NCBI GenBank assembly: GCA_963826795.1
Contig: CAWGYT010000021.1
Span: 1 to 64,000 of the forward strand
Direction of reading: 5' to 3'
Source of the DNA: CAWGYT01 sp963826795
GTDB taxonomy: Bacteria; Planctomycetota; Planctomycetia; Pirellulales; Pirellulaceae
Length of the DNA stretch: 64,000 nt
Shown here: in pieces, positions 35,601 through 44,567 of the stretch
How positions within the stretch are numbered: position 1 is the stretch's first letter
Layout of the letters: every line of letters starts with the position of its first letter
Program-made: the position numbers and the translations under genes
Notes under the pieces: generated by a model
The model's input: only the letters and a program-made list of their open reading frames with translations
Database searches by the model: none
Told to the model about the DNA's origin: nothing

Positions 35601-36396
35601 GCATCCCGATCTCGATCAGTGCCAACGGCGAAGTGCTGCGCCAACCGGTCATCGATACGATCACGGCGCAAACCACCGTCAGTGGCGCAGCGGACAGACG
35701 GTGATTCTCGGCGGATTGATCCGTACTGAAAAAAGCCTCGTGAAACGTCGAGTGCCTTATTTGAGCGACGTCCCGATCTTGGGCGACTTGTTCCGCTTTG
35801 ACAGCGAAGTGGAAGCCCGGGCGGAACTGCTGATCATCATGACGCCCTACATCGTGCGGAAAGCCGAAGATGCAGAACTGCTCAATCAAATCGAGTCGCA
35901 GCGGATGAGCTGGTGTCTGGCCGACGTCATCGACTTGCATGGCGACGTCGGACTCTCGGGCGGACGCCTGGGGAGCTCACAATTGCCCACGCAAGTGATC
36001 TATCCGGATCGGGATCCGACCGTCCGAGAATACGTCGTGCCGGGATCGATCGAGGAAGTCCCCAGCGGTCCCGCGTTGGAACGCGGCACGGCCGCCCCAG
36101 ACGCCGGCGGACGCCAAGACGCCGTGGGCAGACCCGCCGAATCGGTCGCTCCCCTGCCCGAATCGATCCGCCCCGAAGACCCTTTCGGACCTCCCGGCCC
36201 GGATGACCAAACGTCCGCCCCCACCGAGCGCAAAGGGTTCTTTCCCTGGTCGAAGAAGACCCGGGAACCCAAATCGTCTTCCGTGGCGGGAAAGGAACTC
36301 GAGACGCGTATTGTGTCACCTGTCCAATACCTGAACCCGCGTGCTGAGCAAGATTCATGGGAAGCCAACCAACGACGATTGCCGAGTGCCAAGTAG
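32629..36396 (+). CDS. gspD: Type II secretion secretin GspD
   Basis: 1255 residues, much longer than the roughly 650 of classical GspD, mostly by an N-terminal extension and extra N domains. A signal peptide (LRLAILLCVAIGPAASALAQ) follows the basic start. At least four N1-type repeats (for example LKHLPATDAVQTLTTFFQNR, LVVTAPAESMELIAALVKQL, LLNAPALDVANAVNEFLRTE) precede the secretin core, which has ERPPMVLIQVLIAEVALDDR, VLSRPQVMTLNNQPAFVLVG, and GQTVILGGLIRTEKSLVKRR near the end. Residues about 985-1022 (35580-35690) are out of frame: the alternative frame gives GPQEQGIPISISANGEVLRQ, PVIDTITAQTTVS, a standard secretin stretch. One extra A and one missing base cause it. The tail is Pro-rich and ends in basic residues. 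Confidence 0.9.
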   Translation: MTQLNSPRALVAKLGFMRRRSRSSLASCLRLAILLCVAIGPAASALAQTIEDDASAAAETTVAAYPVAGLDAESIAERWRARYAGDARVKIAVDRRSQRLLAQAPPEIHAALRAELASLVPAPTPTVPDPTPGRPPRVQPEGPVSELNWAGSGAAPVSDRLRHISWQQLIQAAQSMSAARIAVTRAESGRDLIANLPSAQGNVALRINPESGQFQLRGDAKLTAAWLRAIRAIDQRSPTEMASLVPVQPGNAESVNRAIELIQKAQLRSPQKPRWSADVIGIVPTPARPLQIAQAEVEAPPAGEEGPPAAPAPGEDVGVDGSLIGPVQIEYVEGLDAIIIRGRKADVDRIMGIIDEIERLSLETELSIELVDLQHVNSQSMADLVTQLNAQSITIRLGTVTITPLIKPNSLLLIGRKEAVDATMDLVERLDQPVEPTTQFSIFQLKHLPATDAVQTLTTFFQNRGGLGPRVQVQADFRTNSLIVYASPRDLAEVQELLLKIDVADNASTSEIRVFKLRNALAEELAPVLESTLRGEGAPAAGAAGQPPGGAAGGGVSARSSTLTLTRIDGTGVQTLKSGILTEVRVAADARANSLVVTAPAESMELIAALVKQLDELPTSEAEIKVFTVVNGDASALAETLELLFGQQTQQGQGGQQGPALQSATGAGESSLVPLRFSTDLRTNSIIATGAAADLDVVEAILLRLDESDASQRKSRVYRLLNAPALDVANAVNEFLRTERQITVDVNPEAVSPFEQIEREVVVVPELVSNSLIISATPRYFEEITKLVEELDERPPMVLIQVLIAEVALDDRQELGIELGIQDSLLFDRSVITSNATTGSVITPGFNFNNNPLGSASSAASLLTRENTAGQALSNFAVGRTNSQLGYGGLVLSASSESVNILIRALQETKRLDVLSRPQVMTLNNQPAFVLVGQRVPLISQVNQTNFGVTNATTLTNVGLVLGVTPRISPDGLVVMEIDAENSKARPPRARHPDLDQCQRRSAAPTGHRYDHGANHRQWRSGQTVILGGLIRTEKSLVKRRVPYLSDVPILGDLFRFDSEVEARAELLIIMTPYIVRKAEDAELLNQIESQRMSWCLADVIDLHGDVGLSGGRLGSSQLPTQVIYPDRDPTVREYVVPGSIEEVPSGPALERGTAAPDAGGRQDAVGRPAESVAPLPESIRPEDPFGPPGPDDQTSAPTERKGFFPWSKKTREPKSSSVAGKELETRIVSPVQYLNPRAEQDSWEANQRRLPSAK

Positions 36397-36478
36397 CCCT
36401 GCCGCGGCCAATCGCAGCCAGCCATTCCGAGTCCCGCAGCCGCCCGGCGCCGCCCGCGGTGACGGCCGACGGCGTCCG

Positions 36479-37589
36479 ATGATGCCCGCGGTGTGGCTCT
36501 TGATCGGCGCTGTCGCTTACCGGATGCCAGGGGCTGCGCCAACGCACTCACGCGCTGAAAGACTCCACGAAGGAGCTCTTCACGTGGCACAAGAATGACC
36601 AGCAAGAGGCCGCAAAACGGCCGAATCGGATGGTCGCCATCTGGACCGAATCGAAGATTTTCTCGGGCGTCCAGAAACCCACCCGCGGACTCGGCGGTCG
36701 GATCTTCTTCTACAACCACGAACACGAAGCGGTGGAAGCCGAAGGCGAATTGATCGTCTATGCGTACGACGACGACCAGTCCGACGAAAATCCTGAACCC
36801 GACCGCAAGTACGTGATTGCGGCCGAAGAATTGGCCAACCACTTCAGTCCATCCGAATTCGGACCGTCATACAGCGTTTGGATCCCGTGGGACGCCGTTG
36901 GCGGGGAAACCAAGTCGGTCAGTCTGGTGCCGGTCTTCAAATCCGCCGAGGGAACTGTCGTCGTCGGCGATCACTCGCGAAATCTGCTGCCGGGCAAGGG
37001 CGACTCGCCGGCCAACCTGGCCCGCAAGGCGCAAGACCCGTCCCAAACCGCCGGCGTCACGCCCGTCTCATTCGAAGATCCCGCGACTTCGATCCGCGCC
37101 GACGAGCCCGAGAAACGGATGGGGATCAAGACGAGCACCATCCGTGTTCCGGCCACCATGCGACAGCGCCTCATGAACGCCGATGCCATGTCGGGAGCGA
37201 ACCTTGCACGACCCGCCCTCGAAAACACGGAAATCCGCCTCGACAGGGATCGGAACGATCAGCTGTTGGCCGAGTTGACCGCCCAGCTCAACGACCCGAC
37301 TGGCGGTCCGAAGGCGACTCCCAAGGATCCACCGGCGAGTCGACCGTCAATTCGTCGCGAACCGTTTCAACCCCGGGCTCCAGCTTGGCGAGCCGGACCG
37401 CGATCCGTCGATCCGACGGGGTGGCGACGCGACCGCGCAACGTCGCAACCTGATCCGACAATTCCACCTCAAGCGTCCCCAGACGGGCAAATGAGGCCGA
37501 ATTCAATCTTCCCACCAGTTTCGTCTGGACCGTCGCCGAATCCTTGGGCTGGTAGCGGAAACCCACCCGCAGCTGTGTACGGAGGTTGA
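36479..37589 (+). CDS. Lipoprotein of unknown function linked to the T2SS cluster (frameshifted)
   Basis: Read as two frames: MMPAVWLLIGAVA up to about 36514, then LTGCQGLRQRTHALKDSTKE in the next frame, which restores a good lipobox (LTGC). After it come KELFTWHKNDQQEAAKRPN, a beta-rich domain (MVAIWTESKIFSGVQKPTRG, GRIFFYNHEHEAVEAEGELI, SYSVWIPWDAVGGETKSVSL, FKSAEGTVVVGDHSRNLLPG) and a basic linker and tail. Either two bases are missing in a GCGC run or one G is extra. Known planctomycete neighbours of gspD often include a lipoprotein of this kind; a pilotin-like role is a guess. The last 300 bases overlap the convergent BON gene, so the C-terminus is uncertain. Confidence 0.65.
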
Positions 37590-38085
37590 TCTGCCGATTG
37601 CGATTCGCGCCCTGCTGAAGATTGGTACGGCCCCGCTGCGTGTTTCGAGCTCCGGCGCCGCCCATCCCGGCTCGCCCGCCCAGCGCACTGTTCCTTCCTG
37701 CTCCGCCAAGGGCCCCTGCCATTCCCATGCCGCCAGCAGTCCCTCCGCCGAGGGCACCGACGAACGAGGCATTCTCGGACGTGTCCGACCCGACGAACGA
37801 GGCGGCGGTCCGGTTGCCGCGGATGAAACGCTCCGAGCCGGTGATGTCACCCGTGCTGCCAAGCTGATCGAGCTGATTGCCGATCTGGCCCCCGCCCATG
37901 CCGCCGCCCACTCCTCCGGCTCCTCCGCTGCCGAACGTGTTGCGGCTGCCGGCACTAATCGACGATCCGACGCTCCGGCTGCCGAACAGCCCAGACGACC
38001 CTTGTCCGTGCGCCGGGTGTGCCGCTGCGACAATCCACAAGGCGATCCCACCCAGCAGACAGGCGAACCTCTTGGTAATTGGCAT
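37288..38085 (-). CDS. Exported BON-domain protein with Gly-rich region
   Basis: 265 residues. AAGGAGGAG precedes ATG 38085, which decides the start. A signal peptide (LLGGIALWIVAAAHPAHGQ) is followed by about 130 Gly/Ala/Asn-rich residues. The C-terminal 70 residues (YQPKDSATVQTKLVGRLNSA, VELSDQVATLRGRVATPSDR, LAKLEPGVETVRDELTVDSP) form a BON domain, which in other bacteria binds phospholipid or mediates envelope interactions. Its 3' end overlaps the 3' end of the convergent lipoprotein gene by about 300 bases. Confidence 0.8.
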   Translation of the reverse strand: MPITKRFACLLGGIALWIVAAAHPAHGQGSSGLFGSRSVGSSISAGSRNTFGSGGAGGVGGGMGGGQIGNQLDQLGSTGDITGSERFIRGNRTAASFVGSDTSENASFVGALGGGTAGGMGMAGALGGAGRNSALGGRAGMGGAGARNTQRGRTNLQQGANRNRQINLRTQLRVGFRYQPKDSATVQTKLVGRLNSASFARLGTLEVELSDQVATLRGRVATPSDRRIAVRLAKLEPGVETVRDELTVDSPVDPWESPSDRQSGR

Positions 38086-38343
38086 CACGCGCTCCTCCTT
38101 CTCGGGGCAGTTCCTGCGAAATGAGGGTGTCACCCGGCCGTCCAAGCCACCTCGATGATTTCGCCAGCAACGAGCTACAACCCTGTCACCACCTGAAAGT
38201 TTCGCTCGCTCCGATCCCGCCGGCCAACGCCTGAGATGAAGTTCAAGCACTCCATCGTAGTCTCTAGATCGGTAGCCCATCCACGCTATCTTGCCAGCAA
38301 TCACCCATAATGTTCGACTCCTGGTGAGTTGGGGGAAGGGGGA

Positions 38344-38463
38344 GTTGGGAAAAGGGGTCAGGTCCCAAAAGCCGGTACGGCCCTTCGGGTGTTCGCAGGT
38401 CCCAAAAGCCGGTACGGCCCTTCGGGTGCTTCGCACTTTTGGGACCTGACCCCTTTTCCCAAC
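38344..38463. repeat. REP/MITE-like inverted repeat with internal duplication
   Basis: Arms of 28 bases beginning GTTGGGAAAAGGGGTCAGGT are perfect reverse complements at the two ends. Between them the unit CAGGTCCCAAAAGCCGGTAC followed by GGCCCTTCGGGTG occurs twice in direct orientation. It is the same family as 13742 and 61027. Confidence 0.85.
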
Positions 38464-38577
38464 GCTCGAAGAAACGGCGGCGGTTCGCTTGGTATTTCCC
38501 AAGATTTCGGCTTCAATGGAGAATGACTGGCCTGTGGGTGGTTCATTCTCGTGCGCTTGGGGCGCGATCGGAGTGCG

Positions 38578-40449
38578 ATGTTGTTCTCAGGACTGGACGT
38601 TGGAAGGGGTGTCGCTTTCTTGAGCGTGATGCTCTTATCCGCTTGGGGGGCTTATCCCTCGGCAGCCGCTCCGCCGCGAGCATCCGATCAGCTGCCGGAC
38701 CAGACGGTGGCCTATTTCCGGATCGAAGACACGGCGGAATTGATCGAGCGGATGCGTGAGACGGCGTTCGGCCATGCGTTGCGGGACCCGCAGCTCAAAC
38801 CTCTGGTCCAATCGCTGTGGGGCTCGCTGATTCCATCGCTGGAGGCATTCGAGGCCCGGGCGGGGATTGGCTTGGACGAGGTTCTCGCTTCGGCGCCTGG
38901 CGAGCTGGTGGTGGCGGTGGTGGATGTTCCCGCGCTGCCGCCGGCGTACGTCGTGATGTTCCAGGCAGCCGACGACCATCCCGCGATCTCCACCCTGAAG
39001 GTCGGGGAGGACAGGTTGCGGGAGTTTGGTTTCGAGAAGGGCACGGCCTCGGTTGAGGGCATCCAGGCGCAGGTTCTGACCCGTGAGGACGGACCGGTGC
39101 AAGAAATCGTTCAGCTTCGGCTGGACGGGTGGCAGGTGCTGACGACGGACCGAACGGTCGCGGCGGCGATGATCCTGTTGCAGCAGGGAGCGCGTCGCGA
39201 GAATCTCAGCCAGCATCCTCCGTTTCGTTCGATCATGTCGCGATGTGCCGCGGACGGAATCGCACCGCAAATTCAGTGGTACGTCGATCCGATCTCGCTG
39301 GTCCGAGCCAATCTGCGGGGCAACTTTGCGGCCTCGGCGGGCTTGGCTCTCCTGCCCGCGATTGGGGCCGACGGTCTCCAGGCCGTGGGAGGCAGCGTGG
39401 TCGTCGCGGGGAAGGAGTTCGATACGCTCATGAGGACCCACGTGCTGCTCGAACCTCCGCGGGATGGGGTGGTCGAAGCGCTCGCCTTGGGACAGGGGTC
39501 CACGGATCCCGAGACCTGGGTCCCTGCGGACGTGACCAGCTACGCGACCTGGAATATCGACGTTCAGGTGGTCTACGAGACCGTGAAAAAACTGGTCGAC
39601 AGTTTTCGTGGCGACGGCGCGTTGAAGCGGTTTGTCGATCGTCGGATTTCGGACGGGCTGGGCGTCGACTTTGAAGAAAAGCTGCTGCCGATGCTAACCG
39701 GCCGCTTTTCGCGCGCGATCCTGTTCGAGCGTCCCGCGACGATCCGGGGACAAGCCAGCGCGCTGGGAATCGAACTCCGCGATCCAGTCGCCTTTCGCGC
39801 CACACTGGAACAAATTGTGACGAAGTGGTCGGACCGAATTGAGAAACGGAGCTTTGCGGGAATCGATTGTTACAACTGGCAGCCCAGCGCGGCCGACGCC
39901 AACGGATCGACGAGCGAGCGAAACCGGCCAGAACCGAACGAGACGGAAGCGGCCCAGAGCGATTCGCGCCGACGTCGGCGTGAGCGAGCGCGGCTGCAAT
40001 TCACGCCCGTCGCTGCCATCGCGGGGGACTATCTGTTGATCGCCGATCGCGACGAACTGATGCAGCGTTTACTGATGACGTATCACGACGCGGAACCTCG
40101 GCTGCGTGACGAATTGGATTTCAAGCTGGTTGCCAGCAAACTCAAGCGACAGTCAACGACGCTGCCTGGGATGTTGCGATTTGAGCGACCGGACCAGGGG
40201 CTGGAGTATCTTTACGAACTGCTCAAGTCCGACGAAATCCGCAAGCAGATCCACGAGGGTCGCGAGCGTCATCCTTTCGTTGCCGCCGTGGATGATGCCT
40301 TGGCCGAGGAGCGCCTCCCACCGTTTGCCGTGATCGCTCAATACTTTGCCCCGGGCGGCTCGGTGCTCGTCAACGAAGAAACGGGCTTTCACTACGTGAT
40401 GTTCGGGCTGCGGCGGCAGCTTCCTGAGACGCGGCAAGCGTCCGAATAA
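38578..40449 (+). CDS. Large exported protein of unknown function
   Basis: 623 residues. GGAG lies a few bases before ATG 38578, preferred over GTG 38551. Signal peptide (LSVMLLSAWGAYPSAAAPP). The body has repeated alternating strand/helix segments (QTVAYFRIEDTAELIERMRE, VLASAPGELVVAVVDVPALP, YVVMFQAADDHPAISTLKVG, AAIAGDYLLIADRDELMQRL) that resemble the DUF3352 type of tandem alpha/beta units. A Glu/Arg-rich linker lies near residue 460. I recall similar long proteins in planctomycetes with no known function. Confidence 0.7.
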   Translation: MLFSGLDVGRGVAFLSVMLLSAWGAYPSAAAPPRASDQLPDQTVAYFRIEDTAELIERMRETAFGHALRDPQLKPLVQSLWGSLIPSLEAFEARAGIGLDEVLASAPGELVVAVVDVPALPPAYVVMFQAADDHPAISTLKVGEDRLREFGFEKGTASVEGIQAQVLTREDGPVQEIVQLRLDGWQVLTTDRTVAAAMILLQQGARRENLSQHPPFRSIMSRCAADGIAPQIQWYVDPISLVRANLRGNFAASAGLALLPAIGADGLQAVGGSVVVAGKEFDTLMRTHVLLEPPRDGVVEALALGQGSTDPETWVPADVTSYATWNIDVQVVYETVKKLVDSFRGDGALKRFVDRRISDGLGVDFEEKLLPMLTGRFSRAILFERPATIRGQASALGIELRDPVAFRATLEQIVTKWSDRIEKRSFAGIDCYNWQPSAADANGSTSERNRPEPNETEAAQSDSRRRRRERARLQFTPVAAIAGDYLLIADRDELMQRLLMTYHDAEPRLRDELDFKLVASKLKRQSTTLPGMLRFERPDQGLEYLYELLKSDEIRKQIHEGRERHPFVAAVDDALAEERLPPFAVIAQYFAPGGSVLVNEETGFHYVMFGLRRQLPETRQASE

Positions 40450-40704
40450 AGCCCGGGACAGAATACATTTCCAATTGTCCGCCCGAAATGCCAGCCTTGC
40501 TGGCACGTCTGGCCCGGTGGAAACCCAAAGCCACGAGCGACCCAATTCCCGCAATCGACAAGCTCTACCAGCCCCGTCTCGCAACGCGCCGTGCATCTGG
40601 CCGCTCGACACCGTCCGTTACTGGACCCGGCACGGTCGAGTCGGTATTCTGGATCTAGGTGAGGTGACTTGGTCGTAAAGAGACGCCCTGGCCCCGAGCC
40701 CAAC

Positions 40705-40794
40705 GCGGGAGGACGAGTCTTCTGCCGAGCCGCGTTCGGCCTCGTGCCCTTGGTAACGACGCGATTCGGCTCCGCGGGAGCCTCGCCCTCCCGG
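40705..40794. repeat. Dispersed inverted repeat, second family
   Basis: The left half contains GCGGGAGGACGAG and CTGCCGAGCC; the right half contains GGCTCCGCGGGAGCCTCGCC and CTCCCGGG. The same pair of ends occurs at 54924-55003. It lies in a ~390-base gap with no gene. Confidence 0.65.
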
Positions 40795-40837
40795 GTTCAT
40801 ACAACGCCATCCCCTTCAATCGGCGTGAGGTAGTCAG

Positions 40838-41844
40838 ATGGAATCGAGTTCGCCGCGTTTGCCCTTCGATCTAACGAGTCGCATGTTGTCGATCGTGGGC
40901 GTTGTGGTTGCGATCGGAACGGCGGCGTACGTGTATACGCAGTCTCACGCGGCCGGGACGCGAGCGGAACTGGTGCAGGCCTTTGATCAGCAGCTTGGCG
41001 ATCTTCGGCAACAACACACCGCCGCGCAGACCAAGCTGGATGAACAGTTCAAGGCGTCGCTCGACCGCCAGGACACGCGGATGGAGAATTGGAACTCGCA
41101 ATTGAACGGGCGCTCGCGTCGTTCCGCCAGGATGCGAGCGAGTTGCTGGTCCAGATCGAAGATCGCGAGCGGACGGCGAATCTCGAGCGACAGGTGGCGT
41201 TTCAGCAGGCCATCGACGACCTGCCGGCCAAACTGGCGGCGGCGGCGCCGGCCGCGGATGGATCGGCGGCGAGCGAGAAGCCGACCGGATTGGAGACCGC
41301 CGGCCTGACGCCGCCGGCAAACGCCGTGGCCAGTGACGAAACGGCAGCGGGCGAAACGGCGGGTGACGAAGCAAACGCCGCACGCAGCGCGGCCAAGCTC
41401 ACCGAGATGGCCACCGCGCATGGGCTGCGGGTGGTCACCACCGTCCTGCGACCGGGGACGGGCAACACGACGCTCATTGAAGTTGCGAACGAGGGCGATC
41501 AGGAAGCTGAAATCGATCGGATTCGATTCCGACCGGAAAGTGAATTTCAGAATTCAGACAAACTGGAGCTCGATCCGGACGTCGCGTCGACCTCGTCGAT
41601 CACGACAATCATCTACGACTCGTCGGACAACACTTCGAAGAAGCCGGGTTACCACGGGATCTATGACCGTCAGCTCCAGAACGCGATTCGCATTCCCGCG
41701 GGAGAACGGGTCACGTTGCGCGTGATGATTCAGGACCCCGACCATGTCGGCTGGGGATTCACCGGCAAATTGGTGCTCAGCAGTCGCGCCGAAGATACGC
41801 TCACCGTCGAGTCGGCCAGGATCGTATTTGCGGATCCGAGCTAG
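40838..41844 (+). CDS. Membrane-anchored coiled-coil protein of unknown function (frameshifted)
   Basis: The first frame gives an N-terminal anchor (MLSIVGVVVAIGTAAYVYTQ) and a long coiled coil (LVQAFDQQLGDLRQQHTAAQ, TKLDEQFKASLDRQDTRME). Near 41086 the frame moves by one base and continues ELAIERALASFRQDASELLV, QIEDRERTANLERQVAFQQA, then an Ala-rich linker and a C-terminal beta domain (LRVVTTVLRPGTGNTTLIEV, SIRFRPESEF-like pattern, VTLRVMIQDPDHVGWGFTGK). One missing G after ATGGAG would heal it. The TAG stop is the TAG of a CTAG repeat end. No family is known to me. Confidence 0.65.
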
Positions 41845-41869
41845 TGTGGTGGTTGGGAAAAGGGATCAG
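41841..41869. repeat. MITE/REP-like fragment between convergent stop codons
   Basis: CTAGTGTGGTGGTTGGGAAA followed by AGGGATCAG: one end supplies the TAG stop of the gene to the left, the other end the TGA stop of the minus-strand gene to the right. Confidence 0.6.
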
Positions 41870-42957
41870 TTCGTCGCGGGCAGCTCGGCAACGAAGCGCT
41901 GAAGTCGGGCGTCGAACATGCGGAAATCCCGCCCGAAGATTCCCGCAAAGTCTTGCAGGCGCTCATCGGCCGGATAGGGCTGAAACGATGCTCGCTGCCT
42001 GATTTTTCGCAAGTACTGCGCGTACCCCCGCGGCTCATACTCGGTCAAGAAGAACGTCAACGCCCAGGCGTGTGCGTAGGCGAGCGACGGACGGCGGCGG
42101 AACAAGTCATCCGAACGAAGCTGGGTACTGAGCAACTCCAACGAGTTCTGTGAGGTCACGCTGGCTCGATACGCCTGGAGCTGCGCGAGATTCTCGCGTT
42201 CGCGACGTTCGGGGAAGTGATGTGCATCCCAGACGCCCCTGGCTTCGAAGAGGGTCCCGAGTCCCTCGACGACCCAGCGGGGGTTTTCGCCAAAGCGGTC
42301 GTGGATGCCAACATTGAAGGCGGTTTGGTGAGCCGCTTCGTGGATGATCGTCTCGGCGTTGACGTACCATTGACTCGAATCCGGACGATTGGCGGTCACG
42401 TCGAACATATGAATCCGATTGGTCACGGGGTCGTAGTGCCCCAGGACCCCTGTGCTGATCGGCTCACCTCGACGTTGGGCATCGACCAGGTACTGCTGCT
42501 GTGACGGGAACACGACGGCGATAAAGGGAAACTCGGCTCGCTGGATCTCGAAGCCGCGGGCCCGCAGGTAATGCTGCATGGACCGATAAAGCTGTTCGAA
42601 CCGATCGGCCCAGCGATCACGCTGCCCGGCCGGATGCACGACCAGATACTGGCCCGTTCCCGAGACGTCGAACGCCCGGCCGAATTCGCGTTGCAACTGC
42701 CCTCGCAAGGTGGACTGCGAGTGACTCTGAAACCCGGGTGACAGCTGGCGATAGCTCTCGGCTTCACGAGGTTTAAACGTCACCAACTGACCGTCCCTCG
42801 CAATCAGCGAGACGTATTGATCGTTCCAGAAAATCGGCTTCCCCTCGACGGACCTTCCTGGCAGCGAAACCTGGATCGTCTGGGCCGCGGCGTGGACGCT
42901 GTCCAGTTGGATCAAGAGTGTGATGCAAAACAGCAGCTTGGGGTGAAAGTTCATCAC
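41866..42957 (-). CDS. DUF1570 zinc-protease-like exported protein
   Basis: 363 residues. Signal peptide (LLFCITLLIQLDSVHAAAQ), an N-terminal beta domain with KPREAESY..., then the DUF1570 region. The zinc motif HEAAHQ is in ETIIHEAAHQTAFNVGIHDR near residue 212, followed by WVVEGLGTLFEARGVWD with a possible third ligand Glu, and a C-terminal helical part (LAYAHAWALTFFLTEYEPRG). The family is common in planctomycetes and is presumed to be metallopeptidases on the basis of the HExxH motif. Substrate unknown. Confidence 0.85.
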   Translation of the reverse strand: MMNFHPKLLFCITLLIQLDSVHAAAQTIQVSLPGRSVEGKPIFWNDQYVSLIARDGQLVTFKPREAESYRQLSPGFQSHSQSTLRGQLQREFGRAFDVSGTGQYLVVHPAGQRDRWADRFEQLYRSMQHYLRARGFEIQRAEFPFIAVVFPSQQQYLVDAQRRGEPISTGVLGHYDPVTNRIHMFDVTANRPDSSQWYVNAETIIHEAAHQTAFNVGIHDRFGENPRWVVEGLGTLFEARGVWDAHHFPERRERENLAQLQAYRASVTSQNSLELLSTQLRSDDLFRRRPSLAYAHAWALTFFLTEYEPRGYAQYLRKIRQRASFQPYPADERLQDFAGIFGRDFRMFDARLQRFVAELPATN

Positions 42958-43203
42958 ACGTTTCTCACACGCTGGGATTAGGAACTACTGAAAGACAGGG
43001 CACCGAGCTCGAAGCCATCGGCCGGCGCACGCTGAAATCCTAGCCCGCCGTTGTTCGGTCCGACGGCGTGCCCCGACGGGGGGCGCGCTGGCAAGGCGGC
43101 CGCGGGCGGCATAAGATAGGGGCAGGCCGCGCGATCCTGTTCACTGAAGTCCGGTGCGAGGACGCGGCGGACGGATTCATCCGTGCTCCAAGGGACGCCG
43201 ATC

Positions 43204-44487
43204 GTGAACGCTGCTACCCACTTGCTGGTCTGCTGGACGTTGCTGTTGCCGGCCCAATCGCCGCGAGTCGAACCAGCCGAATTGGAACTTCGCGTCCAGC
43301 AGCTCTCGCTCCAGCTGGAATCAAATGATCCGGCGCAGCGGGACGCCGCCGAGCTTCGCCTGATCGAATTGGGACCGGACGTGCTCCCCGTATTGCCCAA
43401 CATCGATGCCTCAACGGCGGCCGAGACAAAAGAGCGACTGACGCGAGTTCGACGCACGTTGGAACAGCGAGCGGCTCAGGCGGCAACTCAGGCGTCGCGG
43501 GTCACGCTCGAGGGCGACTACACGCTGTCTCAGATTCTCGCAGAGCTTGAGAAACAGACGGGCAACCGGGTTCAGGATTTTCGCGAGCGATTCGGCCAGC
43601 AGCCGATCGAACAAGAGTTGAGCGTCGCGTTGGACGCGTTGGAATTCTGGCCGGCCTTGGATCAGGTCTTGGATCAGGCCGGGATGACGACCTACACCTA
43701 TGGAGGCGAACCCAGGACTTTGGCGATCGTGTCGGCGGCGGAGATGCCGGCCCGCTCAGGCGCCGCCGCCTATCGCGGGATCTTTCGTTTGGAGGCAACC
43801 GAGATTCAAGCTCAGCGCAACCTGCGAAATCCGGGAGATGGTTCGCTGCGCATCCGAATCGAGGTGATGTGGGAGCCACGGGTGTTGCCGATTCTGATTC
43901 GTCAGGCCTACCGGGACCTCGAGCTGACGGCGAACGACGGAAGCCGGATCGCCCCTGCGTCACAGGAAGGTGTGTCTGAAGTGCCCGTCCAGAGTACGGT
44001 TGCGGGCGTGGACCTGATTCTCCCGCTCCAGCTGCCCGCTCGATCTGCAGAGTCGATCGCCAGCCTGAAGGGACAGTTATTGGCCGTCGTCCCGGGTCGT
44101 GAAGAAACCTTCGAGTTTACCGACTTGGCCCAAGCGCGGAACGTCTCACAACAAAAAGGCGGACTGGAAGTCACACTTGATCGGGTCCGTCAAAACGGAG
44201 CCGTGTACGAATTCCGCATGCGTCTTCGCTTGCTGGGAGACGAGGCAACGTTTCAATCGCATTTGGACTGGGCCAGCGGTAACGTGATTTATCTGGAGGG
44301 CCCGGGCGGGAAGCGCGTCGACAACCCGAATTTCGAGCGATATTTGGAACGTGAGCGAGAAGTCGGCTATGCCTATCTCTTTCCACTGGACGGCGATCTG
44401 GCCGACTATCGACTCGTCTATCGGTCGCCAGCCGCCATCCTGAACGTGCCGGTCGACTACGAGCTCAAGGGAATTCGCCTGCCGTGA
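43204..44487 (+). CDS. Exported protein of unknown function
   Basis: 427 residues. GTG 43204 has AAGGGA about 8 bases upstream and opens a signal peptide (LLVCWTLLLPAQSPRVEPAE). A short HEAT-like helical pair (LQLESNDPAQRDAAELRLIE) follows, then a segment TLEGDYTLSQILAELEKQTG resembling the N domains of secretins. The rest is a beta-rich body of 250 residues (RNLRNPGDGSLRIRIEVMWE, GLEVTLDRVRQNGAVYEFRM, FPLDGDLADYRLVYRSPAAI). I recognise no named family. Confidence 0.65.
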   Translation: MNAATHLLVCWTLLLPAQSPRVEPAELELRVQQLSLQLESNDPAQRDAAELRLIELGPDVLPVLPNIDASTAAETKERLTRVRRTLEQRAAQAATQASRVTLEGDYTLSQILAELEKQTGNRVQDFRERFGQQPIEQELSVALDALEFWPALDQVLDQAGMTTYTYGGEPRTLAIVSAAEMPARSGAAAYRGIFRLEATEIQAQRNLRNPGDGSLRIRIEVMWEPRVLPILIRQAYRDLELTANDGSRIAPASQEGVSEVPVQSTVAGVDLILPLQLPARSAESIASLKGQLLAVVPGREETFEFTDLAQARNVSQQKGGLEVTLDRVRQNGAVYEFRMRLRLLGDEATFQSHLDWASGNVIYLEGPGGKRVDNPNFERYLEREREVGYAYLFPLDGDLADYRLVYRSPAAILNVPVDYELKGIRLP

Positions 44488-44567
44488 ATCGAAGCCGGTA
44501 GCGGAAGCGTGCTGCCGCGAGGTCGTCAAGCACCCAGGTCAACCTGCGGCGTCAGGCTTGTTCGGCC

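Noticed and set aside
42978..43457. Minus-strand 159-codon frame upstream of the exported protein gene at 43204
   Set aside because: It overlaps a gene with a signal peptide and ribosome binding site, and its Ser/Arg-rich composition looks like an antisense shadow.
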